A stretch of 34,556 nt of DNA from Candidatus Gastranaerophilales bacterium. Lineage in GTDB: Bacteria; Cyanobacteriota; Vampirovibrionia; Gastranaerophilales; Gastranaerophilaceae. Position numbers and translations under genes: made by a program. Positions 15,330 through 23,441 of this stretch are shown here, piece after piece. Below the pieces are notes generated by a model. The model did not search any database. It saw only the letters and a program-made list of their open reading frames with translations, and was not told the DNA's origin. The DNA lies in contig CALVGZ010000020.1 in NCBI GenBank assembly GCA_944327225.1, forward strand, positions 1-34,556, read 5' to 3'. Numbering within the stretch: position 1 is the stretch's first letter; each line of letters starts with the position of its first letter.

Positions 15330-16349
15330 ATGGAAAATGTAAAAGTTTTGAGTTTAAAAAATATAATAGTTTTCATAATTATAATAGGGATTATAACTCT
15401 TGCAATTTTTTCTCTCGATATATTAATGATGCTTTTTGCATCTTTTGTAATAACTTGTGCAATAAATCCCATTATAGATAAAATGGAAAAATATATCCCT
15501 CGTGTTTGGGCAGTTACAATTGTCTTGTTGCTGATGATTTTAGCAGCCATATTGATTCTCATACCTTTAATTTCAATCAGCGTAAGAGAAGCGGCAGGTC
15601 TTATCAGCCAATTTACAGACGCTTTTGATAATATCGATAAATTTTTAAATTTTAAAATTTTTGACAGAACAATCTCAAGTATGATAACTTTTGATTCAAT
15701 AAAACAACCGTTAGCACAAGGGGCTCAAAGCCTTCTTGAAAATTCAATCACAGCAGGAAAATGGATTGCAAATTTTCTTACAACTTTCTTCGCAATTACC
15801 ATTATGGTATTTTATTTTGCTTACGATGAAAAAAGATTAAAAAATAAATTTATTGAATTTTTCGCACCAAAGCAAAAAGAAAAAGCCCTTGATATTTTAA
15901 ATAATATATCATCTAAAGTCGGTAATTATGTATTTGCCCAAGGTATTGCAATGGTTTTTGTAGGTGCATTAACAACCTTGGGATTACTGTTAATTCACAA
16001 TCACCATGCCTTTTTGCTTGGTTTTTTAACTTGTATTTTTGATATCATACCCGTTATCGGTCCTGCCATTGCAATAGGACTCGGGCTTTTAACAAGTTTA
16101 TCCGACGGAATATTATTTGTATTTTTGACTTTTATTGTATTTATGATTGCTCAATGGGCACAAAATCAACTTTTACGTCCAATTGTTTTTGGAAAACTTT
16201 TAAATATGCATCCTTTAGTTATAATTGTTGCCTTGTTAGTAAGTGCTAAATTTTTAGGTTTTTGGGGAGTAATTTTATCTCCTGCAATAGCTTCTGTTAT
16301 ATGTGTTTTGGTGGATGAATTATATTTAAATAGAATAAATGAGGAATGA
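15330..16349 (+). CDS. AI-2E/PerM family membrane transporter
   Basis: 339 residues with about seven to eight membrane segments, in the usual order: a pair near the N-terminus (about 10-45), one near 55-80, then a large soluble loop, and a cluster of four to five at the C-terminus. The family pattern is visible in AQGIAMVFVGALTTLGLLL, IFDIIPVIGPAIAIG and LRPIVFGKLLNMHPLVI. Substrates of the family vary (AI-2, sodium/proton, lipid-linked or unknown), so none is assigned. The ATG at 15330 has AAAGGAG 6 nt before it; an upstream ATG at 15273 in the same frame lacks one. Its stop overlaps the start of the radical SAM gene, so the two are likely coupled. Confidence 0.9.
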   Translation: MENVKVLSLKNIIVFIIIIGIITLAIFSLDILMMLFASFVITCAINPIIDKMEKYIPRVWAVTIVLLLMILAAILILIPLISISVREAAGLISQFTDAFDNIDKFLNFKIFDRTISSMITFDSIKQPLAQGAQSLLENSITAGKWIANFLTTFFAITIMVFYFAYDEKRLKNKFIEFFAPKQKEKALDILNNISSKVGNYVFAQGIAMVFVGALTTLGLLLIHNHHAFLLGFLTCIFDIIPVIGPAIAIGLGLLTSLSDGILFVFLTFIVFMIAQWAQNQLLRPIVFGKLLNMHPLVIIVALLVSAKFLGFWGVILSPAIASVICVLVDELYLNRINEE

Positions 16350-17908
16350 TGGAAAGATTCTTATATAAAAAATGTGAAAAAAAAGAACCAAAAATAAATA
16401 TTTGGTTTGCATATCCTGCAATTGAAAGTTTTGCAATGGCATCTTTAGGATATCTTACTATTTTTCAAATGTTTGATTGCGATTGTGAAATTTTTACAGA
16501 AAGAATTTATGCTGATTCAAAAACAACATTTTTAACCAAAAATCAAGTAGATTTTATGGGATTTTCAGTTAGTTTTGAAATTGATATCTTAACAATAATA
16601 AAAATGTTAAAAAAATATGAAATACCACTAAAATCAAATGAAAGAAAAGAAAATGACCCGATAATTTTTGCAGGCGGGCCTGTTTTAATGTCTAATCCCC
16701 TGCCATTTGAAGAATTTTTTGATTTTATTATAATCGGTGAAAAAACAGCACTAAGAAATGCCTGCACAATTTTAAAAAAGAAAAAAGAGTATACAAAAGA
16801 CGAAATTCTAAAAAAACTATCCGAAATCAAAGGAATATATGTTCCGAAATATAAAAAACAAAAAATAGAAACTGTCAGAGACGAAATCGTAAACGAACCT
16901 GTTTACACTCCAATTTTATCTGATAAGAGTTTTTTTAAGGATACTTTTGTAATAGAGCTTGAAAGAGGATGCCCAAAAATGTGCAACTTCTGTCTTGCAA
17001 GCTGGCTTAATATTCCGACAAGATTTGTAAATTATGAAAAAATTATAGAAACAATTGACTTCGGATTAAATTATACAAATAAAATTGCATTACTTGGAGC
17101 TTATGTAGCTGGGCATCCGAAATTTAACAAAATAATTGAACATATTGCAAAAAGATGTGAACAAAGTCCCATAGAACTTTCAATTTCATCTTTAAGGGCA
17201 GATTTAACAGATATTGAACTTGTTAAAACTCTTGTTAAATGCGGACAAAAAACTGCAACCATAGCAATAGAAGCTGCAAGCCAAAGGTTAAGGGACTTCA
17301 TTGGAAAAGATTTAAACGAAAAACAAATTTTAAATACGATTAAAATATGCAAACAAGGCGGACTTAAAGGCATTAAAATTTATACTATGATTGGTCTTCC
17401 GACAGAAACCGATAAAGATATTGAAGCTTTTATTAAATTAGCTCAAAAAATGAAAAATGAAATCAAAAAAACAAAAGGAAATTTTGAAATAACATTTTCA
17501 ACTTCAAGCTTTATTCCAAAACCTCATACACCTTTTGAAAACGCAATTAGAGAAGATAAAAAAACTCTTGAAAATAAAATTAATTTTCTTAAAAAAAATC
17601 TTCATAAACTGGGCATTAATTTTAGGGCTCCCAGTATTGAATGGGACAATATCCAAAGCATTCTGTCAATTTATGACAAAAGTCTTGCCGATTTCTTAAT
17701 TGAAGTAGCAAATGAAGGAGCAAATTTGGGAGCATTCAAAAAAACTTGGAGAAAATATAATAAAAATGGGGTCTTGCCGCCACTCAATTCAACGACAAAA
17801 ACCCTTTTTAATAACATCAAAGCGGTTGGATGGGATTTTATTTATAACGGGTCAAGTGAATTTAAGTTAAGAGAACAAAAAAGGCTAAAACAAATTTGCT
17901 CTGTTTAA
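16349..17908 (+). CDS. Radical SAM protein with N-terminal B12-binding-like domain
   Basis: 519 residues. The N-terminal 150 residues resemble a cobalamin-binding-like Rossmann domain (NIWFAYPAIESFAMASLGY, DFMGFSVSFEIDIL, PIIFAGGPV, FDFIIIGE). The radical SAM domain has the CX3CX2C cluster motif in ERGCPKMCNFCLAS (about residues 206-220), a glycine-rich loop region and IKIYTMIGLPTETDKDI. A C-terminal segment of about 100 residues follows. Similar uncharacterised proteins are widespread; no substrate is known to me. The second of two adjacent ATGs (16346, 16349) is taken, since GAGG at 16341 gives better spacing. The start overlaps the perM stop. The stop overlaps the convergent gene by 24 bp. 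Confidence 0.88.
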   Translation: MERFLYKKCEKKEPKINIWFAYPAIESFAMASLGYLTIFQMFDCDCEIFTERIYADSKTTFLTKNQVDFMGFSVSFEIDILTIIKMLKKYEIPLKSNERKENDPIIFAGGPVLMSNPLPFEEFFDFIIIGEKTALRNACTILKKKKEYTKDEILKKLSEIKGIYVPKYKKQKIETVRDEIVNEPVYTPILSDKSFFKDTFVIELERGCPKMCNFCLASWLNIPTRFVNYEKIIETIDFGLNYTNKIALLGAYVAGHPKFNKIIEHIAKRCEQSPIELSISSLRADLTDIELVKTLVKCGQKTATIAIEAASQRLRDFIGKDLNEKQILNTIKICKQGGLKGIKIYTMIGLPTETDKDIEAFIKLAQKMKNEIKKTKGNFEITFSTSSFIPKPHTPFENAIREDKKTLENKINFLKKNLHKLGINFRAPSIEWDNIQSILSIYDKSLADFLIEVANEGANLGAFKKTWRKYNKNGVLPPLNSTTKTLFNNIKAVGWDFIYNGSSEFKLREQKRLKQICSV

Positions 17909-18385
17909 CAAAGATAAATTATTTAATTGACTGCTCAAAACACTTGAAAAATCTGTAGAATTACCGTAATTTTTATTGAAATCTACATACAAATCTTCAA
18001 CATAACTTTCTAAATCTTCTATTTCACGCTCCAATTCTTCATCATTCAAACCCCTGAGAAGGAGTTGAAGTTCATCTTTAATATCTTCTATATCATCACG
18101 AGGATCATCATTAAAAGTTAAATTTAACTGATACATTATATCAGCCCAAGGACGCTCAGAATTCGGAATATCCGCCGTTGAACCATTATCTTGATTTTCT
18201 CTAACTTCTTTAGCTTTTTTTAACATAGCGATATTCAACTGCTCGTTATCAGTCGGCTCAATTCCGTACTCACGCAATTCACGAGCAATGGGTGATTCTT
18301 CTTTTTCTTTTTTATCTTTATTTATCTGATAATAATATTCATATAAAGAAAGACTTGTTATCGCATTAATTGACATAGTTCTCAC
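17885..18385 (-). CDS. Hypothetical acidic protein
   Basis: 166 residues, family not recognised. The N-terminus reads MSINAITSLSLYEYYYQIN from an internal ATG (18376), or three residues longer from a GTG at 18385. The protein is highly charged and acidic, with predicted helices (KELREYGIEPTDNEQLNIAML, then EDIKDELQLLLRGLNDEEL and EREIEDLESYVEDLYVDFN). No membrane segment, signal peptide or cysteine. The GTG is preferred weakly because AAGGA lies 4 nt before it. The GTG sits in the 3' arm of an inverted repeat whose loop holds that AAGGA. Overlaps the radical SAM gene by 24 bp at the 3' ends. Confidence 0.7.
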   Translation of the reverse strand: MRTMSINAITSLSLYEYYYQINKDKKEKEESPIARELREYGIEPTDNEQLNIAMLKKAKEVRENQDNGSTADIPNSERPWADIMYQLNLTFNDDPRDDIEDIKDELQLLLRGLNDEELEREIEDLESYVEDLYVDFNKNYGNSTDFSSVLSSQLNNLSLLNRANLF

Positions 18386-18402
18386 GCTATCCTTCGTGTG
18401 AA
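18379..18402 (-). promoter_or_regulatory. Inverted repeat with ribosome site in the loop and GTG in the stem
   Basis: Minus strand arms TTCACACG (18402-18395) and CGTGAGAA (18386-18379) pair over 8 positions with one A-A mismatch. The loop AAGGATAG holds the likely ribosome site, and the GTG start codon of the acidic protein lies in the second arm. It may modulate translation. Confidence 0.4.
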
Positions 18403-18518
18403 TACACTTATTTAGATAATTCCCTTTTTTCCAAAAAAACTAACAAAAAAAATTGTTTTTTAATTTTTCGAGTTATAATAATAAATACACTGCAATAAAA
18501 ATATTTTATGAGGTTATA

Positions 18519-18920
18519 ATGGATATTTTGTATAAAAATATGTTATTAAAAGCAAAAGAAATAAGTAAAAACGCATATTCTCCATATTCAAATTTTCCTG
18601 TTGGAGCTTGCATATTATATGAAAGCGGAAAAATGTATCTGGGGTGTAATGTCGAAAACGCAAGTTACGGACTTTCAATATGTGCTGAAAGGAATGCGAT
18701 GTCAACAGCTATCTCGGAAGGTGAAAAAACAAAATTAAAAGCAATTGCTATATATTCGCCAAAACAAAAAATGTGCATGCCATGCGGAGCTTGCAGACAA
18801 TGGCTTTGCGAATTTTCAAATGATGACAGTATCAAAATTATTCTTGAAGAAAAAAAAGAAGAACCAAAGGTTCTTACTTTAAAAGATATTTTTCCTTTCG
18901 GATTCAAATTCGATGAATAA
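18519..18920 (+). CDS. cdd: Cytidine deaminase
   Basis: Deaminates (deoxy)cytidine to (deoxy)uridine in pyrimidine salvage; small, zinc-dependent, tetrameric type. 133 residues, usual length. Zinc ligands and catalytic Glu: C55-A-E57 in SICAERNAM and C89/C92 in MPCGACRQW. The N-terminal YSPYSNFPVGACIL and GCNVENASYG substrate motifs are present. The ATG at 18519 is chosen because TGAGG lies about 5 nt upstream; an upstream in-frame ATG at 18453 is in a non-conserved extension. Possible promoter TTGTTT (18453-18458), 15-base spacer, TATAAT (18474-18479). Its stop is 7 bp from the convergent Cys-rich gene. Confidence 0.96.
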   Translation: MDILYKNMLLKAKEISKNAYSPYSNFPVGACILYESGKMYLGCNVENASYGLSICAERNAMSTAISEGEKTKLKAIAIYSPKQKMCMPCGACRQWLCEFSNDDSIKIILEEKKEEPKVLTLKDIFPFGFKFDE

Positions 18921-18927
18921 TTTAAAA

Positions 18928-19149
18928 TTAATCATCAGTCAAAATTTGTTTTAATTCAATATCAGGTTTCCCCAAAACTCTTACTAACTCAAGAACAGAA
19001 GCTTTCATCTGACATTTTTGACTAGAATTATTGAAAAAATCCGTATAAAAACATCCTTCACAATTACAACCTCTTTTGTAGCATTCTATTGCAGTTTGTG
19101 TCCATCTTCTTACTGCAGTTGCTCTGCCAAAATCTCTACTTTTTAACAC
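18928..19149 (-). CDS. Small Cys-rich protein of unknown function
   Basis: 73 residues with five cysteines at 23, 28, 30, 33 and 46, in the pattern CYKRGCNCEGCFY followed by QKCQMK. The spacing could hold zinc or an iron-sulfur centre, or form disulfides. No membrane segment. The N-terminal GRATAVRRWTQTAIE and C-terminal ASVLELVRVLGKP look helical. The start is GTG at 19149, with GGGAG about 9 nt before it. A TTGATA-16-TATAAT promoter sits 80 nt upstream, giving a leader of about 70 nt with a small hairpin (19208-19191). I do not recognise the family. The fully formed promoter and ribosome site argue that it is real. Confidence 0.65.
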   Translation of the reverse strand: MLKSRDFGRATAVRRWTQTAIECYKRGCNCEGCFYTDFFNNSSQKCQMKASVLELVRVLGKPDIELKQILTDD

Positions 19150-19227
19150 TTTATAAACTCTCCCAATATGTCTATAATTCCAAAACGAGAAGTAAGCTTT
19201 ATCTTACTGCCCCTTGGCTTTAATATA

Positions 19228-19255
19228 ATTATATCGTTTCAGTTTCAATTATCAA
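19228..19255 (-). promoter_or_regulatory. Promoter of the Cys-rich small gene
   Basis: Minus strand TTGATA (19255-19250), a 16-base spacer and TATAAT (19233-19228). The predicted leader of about 70 nt contains the hairpin AGTAAG-N6-CTTACT (19208-19191). Confidence 0.6.
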
Positions 19256-19336
19256 GCAAATTTTCAGGAATTATTACGAGTTTTAACAATCATGATAAAG
19301 CTTTCAGCAAGCTAATTTTGCTATAAAGGACAGCTT

Positions 19337-19390
19337 AAAACCATGTATTCACATGGGTTTTCACAAAAAGCCATACTCCAAAACCATGTA
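19337..19390. repeat. Inverted and direct repeats in the 19150-19501 gap
   Basis: The gap 19150-19501 has no credible gene. Besides the promoter and terminator listed separately, it holds a hairpin AAAACCATGT-ATTC-ACATGGGTTTT (19337-19361, one bulged G). An 11-base motif AAAACCATGTA occurs twice as a direct repeat (19337-19347 and 19380-19390). A plus-strand ORF here (19343-19528) is not supported. Confidence 0.5.
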
Positions 19391-19449
19391 CTAAGCATGA
19401 TAGAGCATAATGTTATAAAAATTAATTCTGTAAACAAATGTAAAAAATA

Positions 19450-19489
19450 CAACAAAAAAGCATGCCTCAAATTATCAAAGCATGCCCTT
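19450..19489 (-). terminator. Rho-independent-like terminator of glmS
   Basis: Read on the minus strand, AAGGGCATGC (19489-19480) pairs with GCATGCTTTT (19465-19456) as a 10-bp stem including two G-U pairs, with a 14-nt loop, followed by a T-rich run. It lies 13 nt after the glmS stop. Confidence 0.7.
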
Positions 19490-19501
19490 AAAATTCTAAA
19501 A

Positions 19502-21352
19502 CTATTCAACGGTGACCGACTTAGCTAAATTTCTCGGTTGGTCGACATCTTTTCCAAGATATTCTGCTATATAATATGCTAAAAGTTGCAGTACTACAAT
19601 ATTTACCGCAGGACTTATTAAATCACTTCCAGATGGAACAGTTATTATATCATCAAATAACCTGACATCTTTATCTGCAATGTAATTTGTAACACCAATC
19701 AATTTAGCTTGTCTTGCTTTGGCTTCTTCGCAATTTGAAAGAACTTTATCATAAACAATACCAGTATTTAAAATCGCAAGAACAGGCATATTTTCATCCA
19801 ACATTGCAATAGGGCCATGCTTTAATTCTCCGGCACCGTAGCCTGTTGCATTTATATAACTTATTTCTTTTAATTTCAATGCTCCTTCAAGTGCGGAAGG
19901 ATAATTTATACCTCTTGCAATAAAAATAAAGTCTTTATAATTAGCGTATTTTTTAGCTACTCTTTGAATATTTGAAGCATTTTCAAGCAATGCTTCAATT
20001 TTACTTGGAAGCTCAATTAATTCTTGTTTTAAAGTTTTAACTTCATCATTTATAGCACTCGGACCAAATTTTTGCTCCATCAAAAATATCGAAAGCAAAT
20101 ATAAGCTTATTAATTGTGCCATATATGATTTTGTAGCCGCAACAGATACTTCAATTCCCGCATTAACAGGCAAAAGACTGTCCGCCAAACGAGCCATTGT
20201 TGAATCAGCTCTGTTTGTAATTATAGCTATATGAGATTTTTTTTCTTTAACTTGTTTTATTGCTGTTATTGTATCAGCTGTTTCTCCCGACTGAGAAATA
20301 CCTATTACAAGAGTATTTTCATCAGCTATTGTGTCTCTATATATGTATTCACTTGATGGTTCGACATCAACGGGAATTTTTGCAAATTTTTCAATTATAT
20401 ATTTTCCAACCATACCCGCATGCAGACTTGTTCCGCATGCAATAATCTGTACTCTTGTAATCTTATTTATTTCAGACGGTGTTAATTTAAATTCCTCTAA
20501 TTTTATTTCGTTATTAATACCCAAAAGCTTTCCTGACAAAACATTTCTTACTACATCACTTTGCTCATGGATTTCTTTTAACATAAAATGCTTATAACCC
20601 ATTTTAGATATGGCAACAGCTTCAAAAGGCAAATATTCCACTTTATTTATAATTAATTTATCGTTTTCATCAAATATTTGAATACTGTTTTTTTCTACAA
20701 CACCAACTTCATTGTCCGATAGATATATTGCTTTTTTAGTATATTCGATAATTGCCGGAATATCAGATGCAACAAAATTTTCACCTTCCCCAAGACCAAT
20801 AACCAAAGGTGCATTCCTTTTTGCTACAACAATTTTATCCGGCTCAAGCTTATGAATTGCACAAAATGCAAAAGCACCCTTAATTTGTTTAACGGCAGAC
20901 TGCATAGCTTTCAAAAGATTATTAGTCTTGCCGTATTCTCTTGCAATTAAATGAGCTGCAACTTCAGTATCCGTTTGAGATTGAAATATACAGCCTTCCT
21001 TTTGTAAAATTTCTTTTAATTCTTGATAATTTTCTATGATACCATTATGAACAAGAGTCAAATTTTTGCAATTACAAGTATGAGGATGAGCATTAACAGT
21101 AGTTGGAAGCCCATGTGTTGCCCACCTTATATGACCGATACCTATGTGGGAAATATCGCAAATATCTTGTTTTGTTTTTAAAATTTCAATCAAATTGACA
21201 AGTTTACCTTGTGCCTTGTATACATCTACGGAATTTCCATGCATTAAAGCAATACCCGATGAGTCATACCCTCGATATTCAAGATGAGAAAGCCCCGAAA
21301 TAAGAACTTCGCTTGCTTTTCTGCTACCTATATATCCTATTATTCCGCACAT
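19502..21352 (-). CDS. glmS: Glucosamine-fructose-6-phosphate aminotransferase (isomerizing)
   Basis: Makes glucosamine-6-phosphate from fructose-6-phosphate and glutamine, the entry step to UDP-GlcNAc for peptidoglycan and lipopolysaccharide. 616 residues, full length. Cys2 is the glutaminase nucleophile after Met removal (MCGIIGYIG), followed by LEYRGYDSSG, GIGHIRWATHG and the NGIIENY loop. Two SIS domains follow: ACGTSLHAGM, GISQSGETADT, SVAATKSYMAQL, and KEISYINATGYGAGELKHGP. The C-terminus DQPRNLAKSVTVE is canonical. GGAG precedes the ATG by 5 nt. The 130-bp upstream gap shows no glmS ribozyme motif. A terminator follows the gene. Confidence 0.98.
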   Translation of the reverse strand: MCGIIGYIGSRKASEVLISGLSHLEYRGYDSSGIALMHGNSVDVYKAQGKLVNLIEILKTKQDICDISHIGIGHIRWATHGLPTTVNAHPHTCNCKNLTLVHNGIIENYQELKEILQKEGCIFQSQTDTEVAAHLIAREYGKTNNLLKAMQSAVKQIKGAFAFCAIHKLEPDKIVVAKRNAPLVIGLGEGENFVASDIPAIIEYTKKAIYLSDNEVGVVEKNSIQIFDENDKLIINKVEYLPFEAVAISKMGYKHFMLKEIHEQSDVVRNVLSGKLLGINNEIKLEEFKLTPSEINKITRVQIIACGTSLHAGMVGKYIIEKFAKIPVDVEPSSEYIYRDTIADENTLVIGISQSGETADTITAIKQVKEKKSHIAIITNRADSTMARLADSLLPVNAGIEVSVAATKSYMAQLISLYLLSIFLMEQKFGPSAINDEVKTLKQELIELPSKIEALLENASNIQRVAKKYANYKDFIFIARGINYPSALEGALKLKEISYINATGYGAGELKHGPIAMLDENMPVLAILNTGIVYDKVLSNCEEAKARQAKLIGVTNYIADKDVRLFDDIITVPSGSDLISPAVNIVVLQLLAYYIAEYLGKDVDQPRNLAKSVTVE

Positions 21353-21482
21353 ATTTACTCCACATTTATTCTATTTTGTTATTTTAATACACAGATTTTT
21401 TTGTTGCAAATTAAGATTATATAAAGTAAACAAAACCAACACTAATAAACTATCAAAAATTTTTAACTAAATCCTATTAAAA

Positions 21483-21710
21483 TTACCAATGAAACTTATC
21501 AGGAACTGGGTCAAATCTATCCCCTTTATAATAAGGATGGCATCTTAAAATTCTTTTCAAACCTAAATATACACCCTTCAATATACCAAATCTTTCAATC
21601 GCTTCATAAGTATATGTTGAACAAGTAGGCTCAAACCTGCATACAGAAGGAGTATATTTTGAAAAGAATTTATAAACCAAAATTAATTTTAGACAAAATG
21701 ATTTAAACAT
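21483..21710 (-). CDS. yidD: Membrane protein insertion efficiency factor YidD
   Basis: A small inner-membrane-associated protein thought to help YidC insert proteins. 75 residues, normal length. It has an N-terminal amphipathic/hydrophobic segment, then [19 protein letters not shown], the family signature with two cysteines, and [18 protein letters not shown]. The ATG overlaps the stop of the NeuA-like gene by 8 bp. Usually yidD sits with rpmH-rnpA-yidC; here it ends a sugar-nucleotide operon, so it has been relocated or duplicated. No terminator is evident downstream. Confidence 0.95.
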   Translation of the reverse strand: MFKSFCLKLILVYKFFSKYTPSVCRFEPTCSTYTYEAIERFGILKGVYLGLKRILRCHPYYKGDRFDPVPDKFHW

Positions 21711-22401
21711 TTTCTCTTGCCTTCAAAATATTTTCAACTTTTATAAAATCGTCCTCGGTATCTATATCAATTATTCTTGAAGTAACATACGCAACAGGAT
21801 TATAACCTATAAAATCTTTTACATCTTTTAAAATATCGCAAGGCAAAACATAGAAGGCACCATTTTCAGCTAACATTTTATAATGCTCGTTTATATCTTG
21901 TCTTCTTGGACGAATTCTAAAATCGTATAATGCTTCAAGCTTTTTATTATGCAAAACTCGCCACTTAGAGTGCGTAAAACCTATATCATAAGCTCCAAAA
22001 CAACTGTCATACCCGTCTTTTAAAGCTTTAAAATAAAAATCGAAAGCATTATCTATATAATTTTCATCTCTTAAAGGACAAGTCGGCTGTAAAAGAACCA
22101 CATAATCAGGAATATAACCCTGTTTTTCAAGATTTTGAATTACATCCAGCATTACGGGTGCTGTTTTTGTTTCATCCTGAGCAAGTTCAACAGGACGTTT
22201 TAAAATTTCAGCACCGTACTTTTTACTTACTTCCAAAATTTCATCATCTTCTGATGAAACTATGGTTTTTGTAATATACTTTGAATTTAAAGAAGCTTCA
22301 ATCGAATATGCAACAAGAGGTTTATTTAATATCGGTTTTATATTTTTTCTTTTTATTCCCTTTGAACCGCCCCTTGCAGGAATTATACTTAATATTTCCA
22401 T
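21703..22401 (-). CDS. NeuA/PseF-type acylneuraminate cytidylyltransferase
   Basis: Activates a nonulosonic acid (sialic, legionaminic, pseudaminic or similar) with CTP for surface glycans or flagellin. 232 residues. The CTP-binding loop is [15 protein letters not shown] (6-20). The other family motifs are [18 protein letters not shown] and the metal-site-like segment IDIDTEDDF. The specific sugar cannot be determined. No nonulosonate synthase (NeuB/PseI) is in the window. The start overlaps the ATP-grasp-like gene by 13 bp, with GGAA near the ATG, and the stop overlaps yidD by 8 bp. Part of a three-gene minus operon. Confidence 0.9.
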   Translation of the reverse strand: MEILSIIPARGGSKGIKRKNIKPILNKPLVAYSIEASLNSKYITKTIVSSEDDEILEVSKKYGAEILKRPVELAQDETKTAPVMLDVIQNLEKQGYIPDYVVLLQPTCPLRDENYIDNAFDFYFKALKDGYDSCFGAYDIGFTHSKWRVLHNKKLEALYDFRIRPRRQDINEHYKMLAENGAFYVLPCDILKDVKDFIGYNPVAYVTSRIIDIDTEDDFIKVENILKARENV

Positions 22402-23435
22402 ATCTTTTCCGCCTCTTTTAATTCTCTGTCATCCAACTCCAATTCCCTTACATATCTTTTTATATTTGACTTTGTTTTAGCAGAAATAAAATAAATTTTA
22501 TCATCTTGCCTTAATGTCATCATATATTCATTCTTAGGTACAAAATCGTACTTAGATAATACATCTCCTACAATACAACTATCAAAAACATAAGCCCAAT
22601 CTAAATCAAAACCTTTTATAAAAAAATCAACATTAATATCATCAAAAAAACTGTTGTACCCTAAAAGATAAAAATCATTTTCTCTTGTTAAAATAAAATC
22701 AAAACCCAATATCCCCACATATTCTTCATTTTGAGTACTTAACGAAGTTATTGTAGGTAAAATTGCATTTTTTAAAATATTTTCTTTCAATTCTTCACTA
22801 ATAAACTCAGGCTCAAAAATAGCAACATTATTTTGATATTTTGCTGTTGAAGCAATTATTTTTGCACTGTATCCATCTGAAATAGCCCAAACACTTATAT
22901 TTCTGCCTTCAATATAATCTTCAATTATAACCTTTTTATTTCCGCTTTCAAAAAATTTATCGACTGTTTCCTGTGCTTTTCTATAAGTTTCAACAAACTG
23001 TGTACATTCTCTATAACTATGATTATCAGGCTTTATTGCTTTGGGTGATTGCATATTTTTTAAATAATCAAAAACCATCTGAGGTTTATCAGCAATTATG
23101 AATTTAGGAGTTAAGATTTTATTTCTGTGCATGAATTTTTTAGCGATCGATTTTGAAACAACAATTGAAACAGCTTCAACGGAAGGCGAAAAAGCAGTTA
23201 TATTCAATGCACTCAATTCTTCCTGTAAGCCAATATTAATCATTTCCTCATCCAAAATTAAAACAAGATTAATTTCATTTGCCTGACAAAATTCTTTTAT
23301 ATCTTGCGAATTAACAAATTCCACATAATTTTCTAACTTTCTTATATTGGAAAAAACAATATTATCAGAATTTGCCCTAAACAAATTAAAAAAACTTTCA
23401 GCAGAATAATTATTTCCCAAAACCAAAATTCTCAT
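22389..23435 (-). CDS. Degenerate PurD-like ATP-grasp protein
   Basis: 348 residues that follow phosphoribosylamine-glycine ligase (PurD) in order: a Rossmann start MRILVLGN, SPSVEAVSIVVSKSIAKKF (like the PSKxAAxLEGSKxFxKxF region), IIEDYIEGRNISVWAISDG (like VIEEFLxGEExSxxxxxDG), and a C-terminal ATP-grasp part GILGFDFILT. Key PurD signatures are missing or changed: GGREHA is NNYSAES, QDHKR and TGGMGAYSP are absent, and the EFNxRFGDPE metal segment reads GYNSFFDDIN. True PurD is about 420 residues. It is therefore probably not a working GAR synthetase. The ATG lies 6 nt after TGATATAAT, so the message is probably leaderless. First gene of the operon with NeuA-like and yidD. Confidence 0.8.
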   Translation of the reverse strand: MRILVLGNNYSAESFFNLFRANSDNIVFSNIRKLENYVEFVNSQDIKEFCQANEINLVLILDEEMINIGLQEELSALNITAFSPSVEAVSIVVSKSIAKKFMHRNKILTPKFIIADKPQMVFDYLKNMQSPKAIKPDNHSYRECTQFVETYRKAQETVDKFFESGNKKVIIEDYIEGRNISVWAISDGYSAKIIASTAKYQNNVAIFEPEFISEELKENILKNAILPTITSLSTQNEEYVGILGFDFILTRENDFYLLGYNSFFDDINVDFFIKGFDLDWAYVFDSCIVGDVLSKYDFVPKNEYMMTLRQDDKIYFISAKTKSNIKRYVRELELDDRELKEAEKIWKY

Positions 23436-23441
23436 AAAAGC

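Noticed and set aside
19343-19528. Plus-strand ORF of 61 codons in the gap before glmS end
   Set aside because: It runs through the terminator hairpin and into the glmS 3' end; composition is Lys/Asn-rich and no homology is visible.
21353-21482. glmS ribozyme/riboswitch upstream of glmS
   Set aside because: The gap is 130 bp, shorter than the usual element, and no conserved core sequence or pairing was seen.
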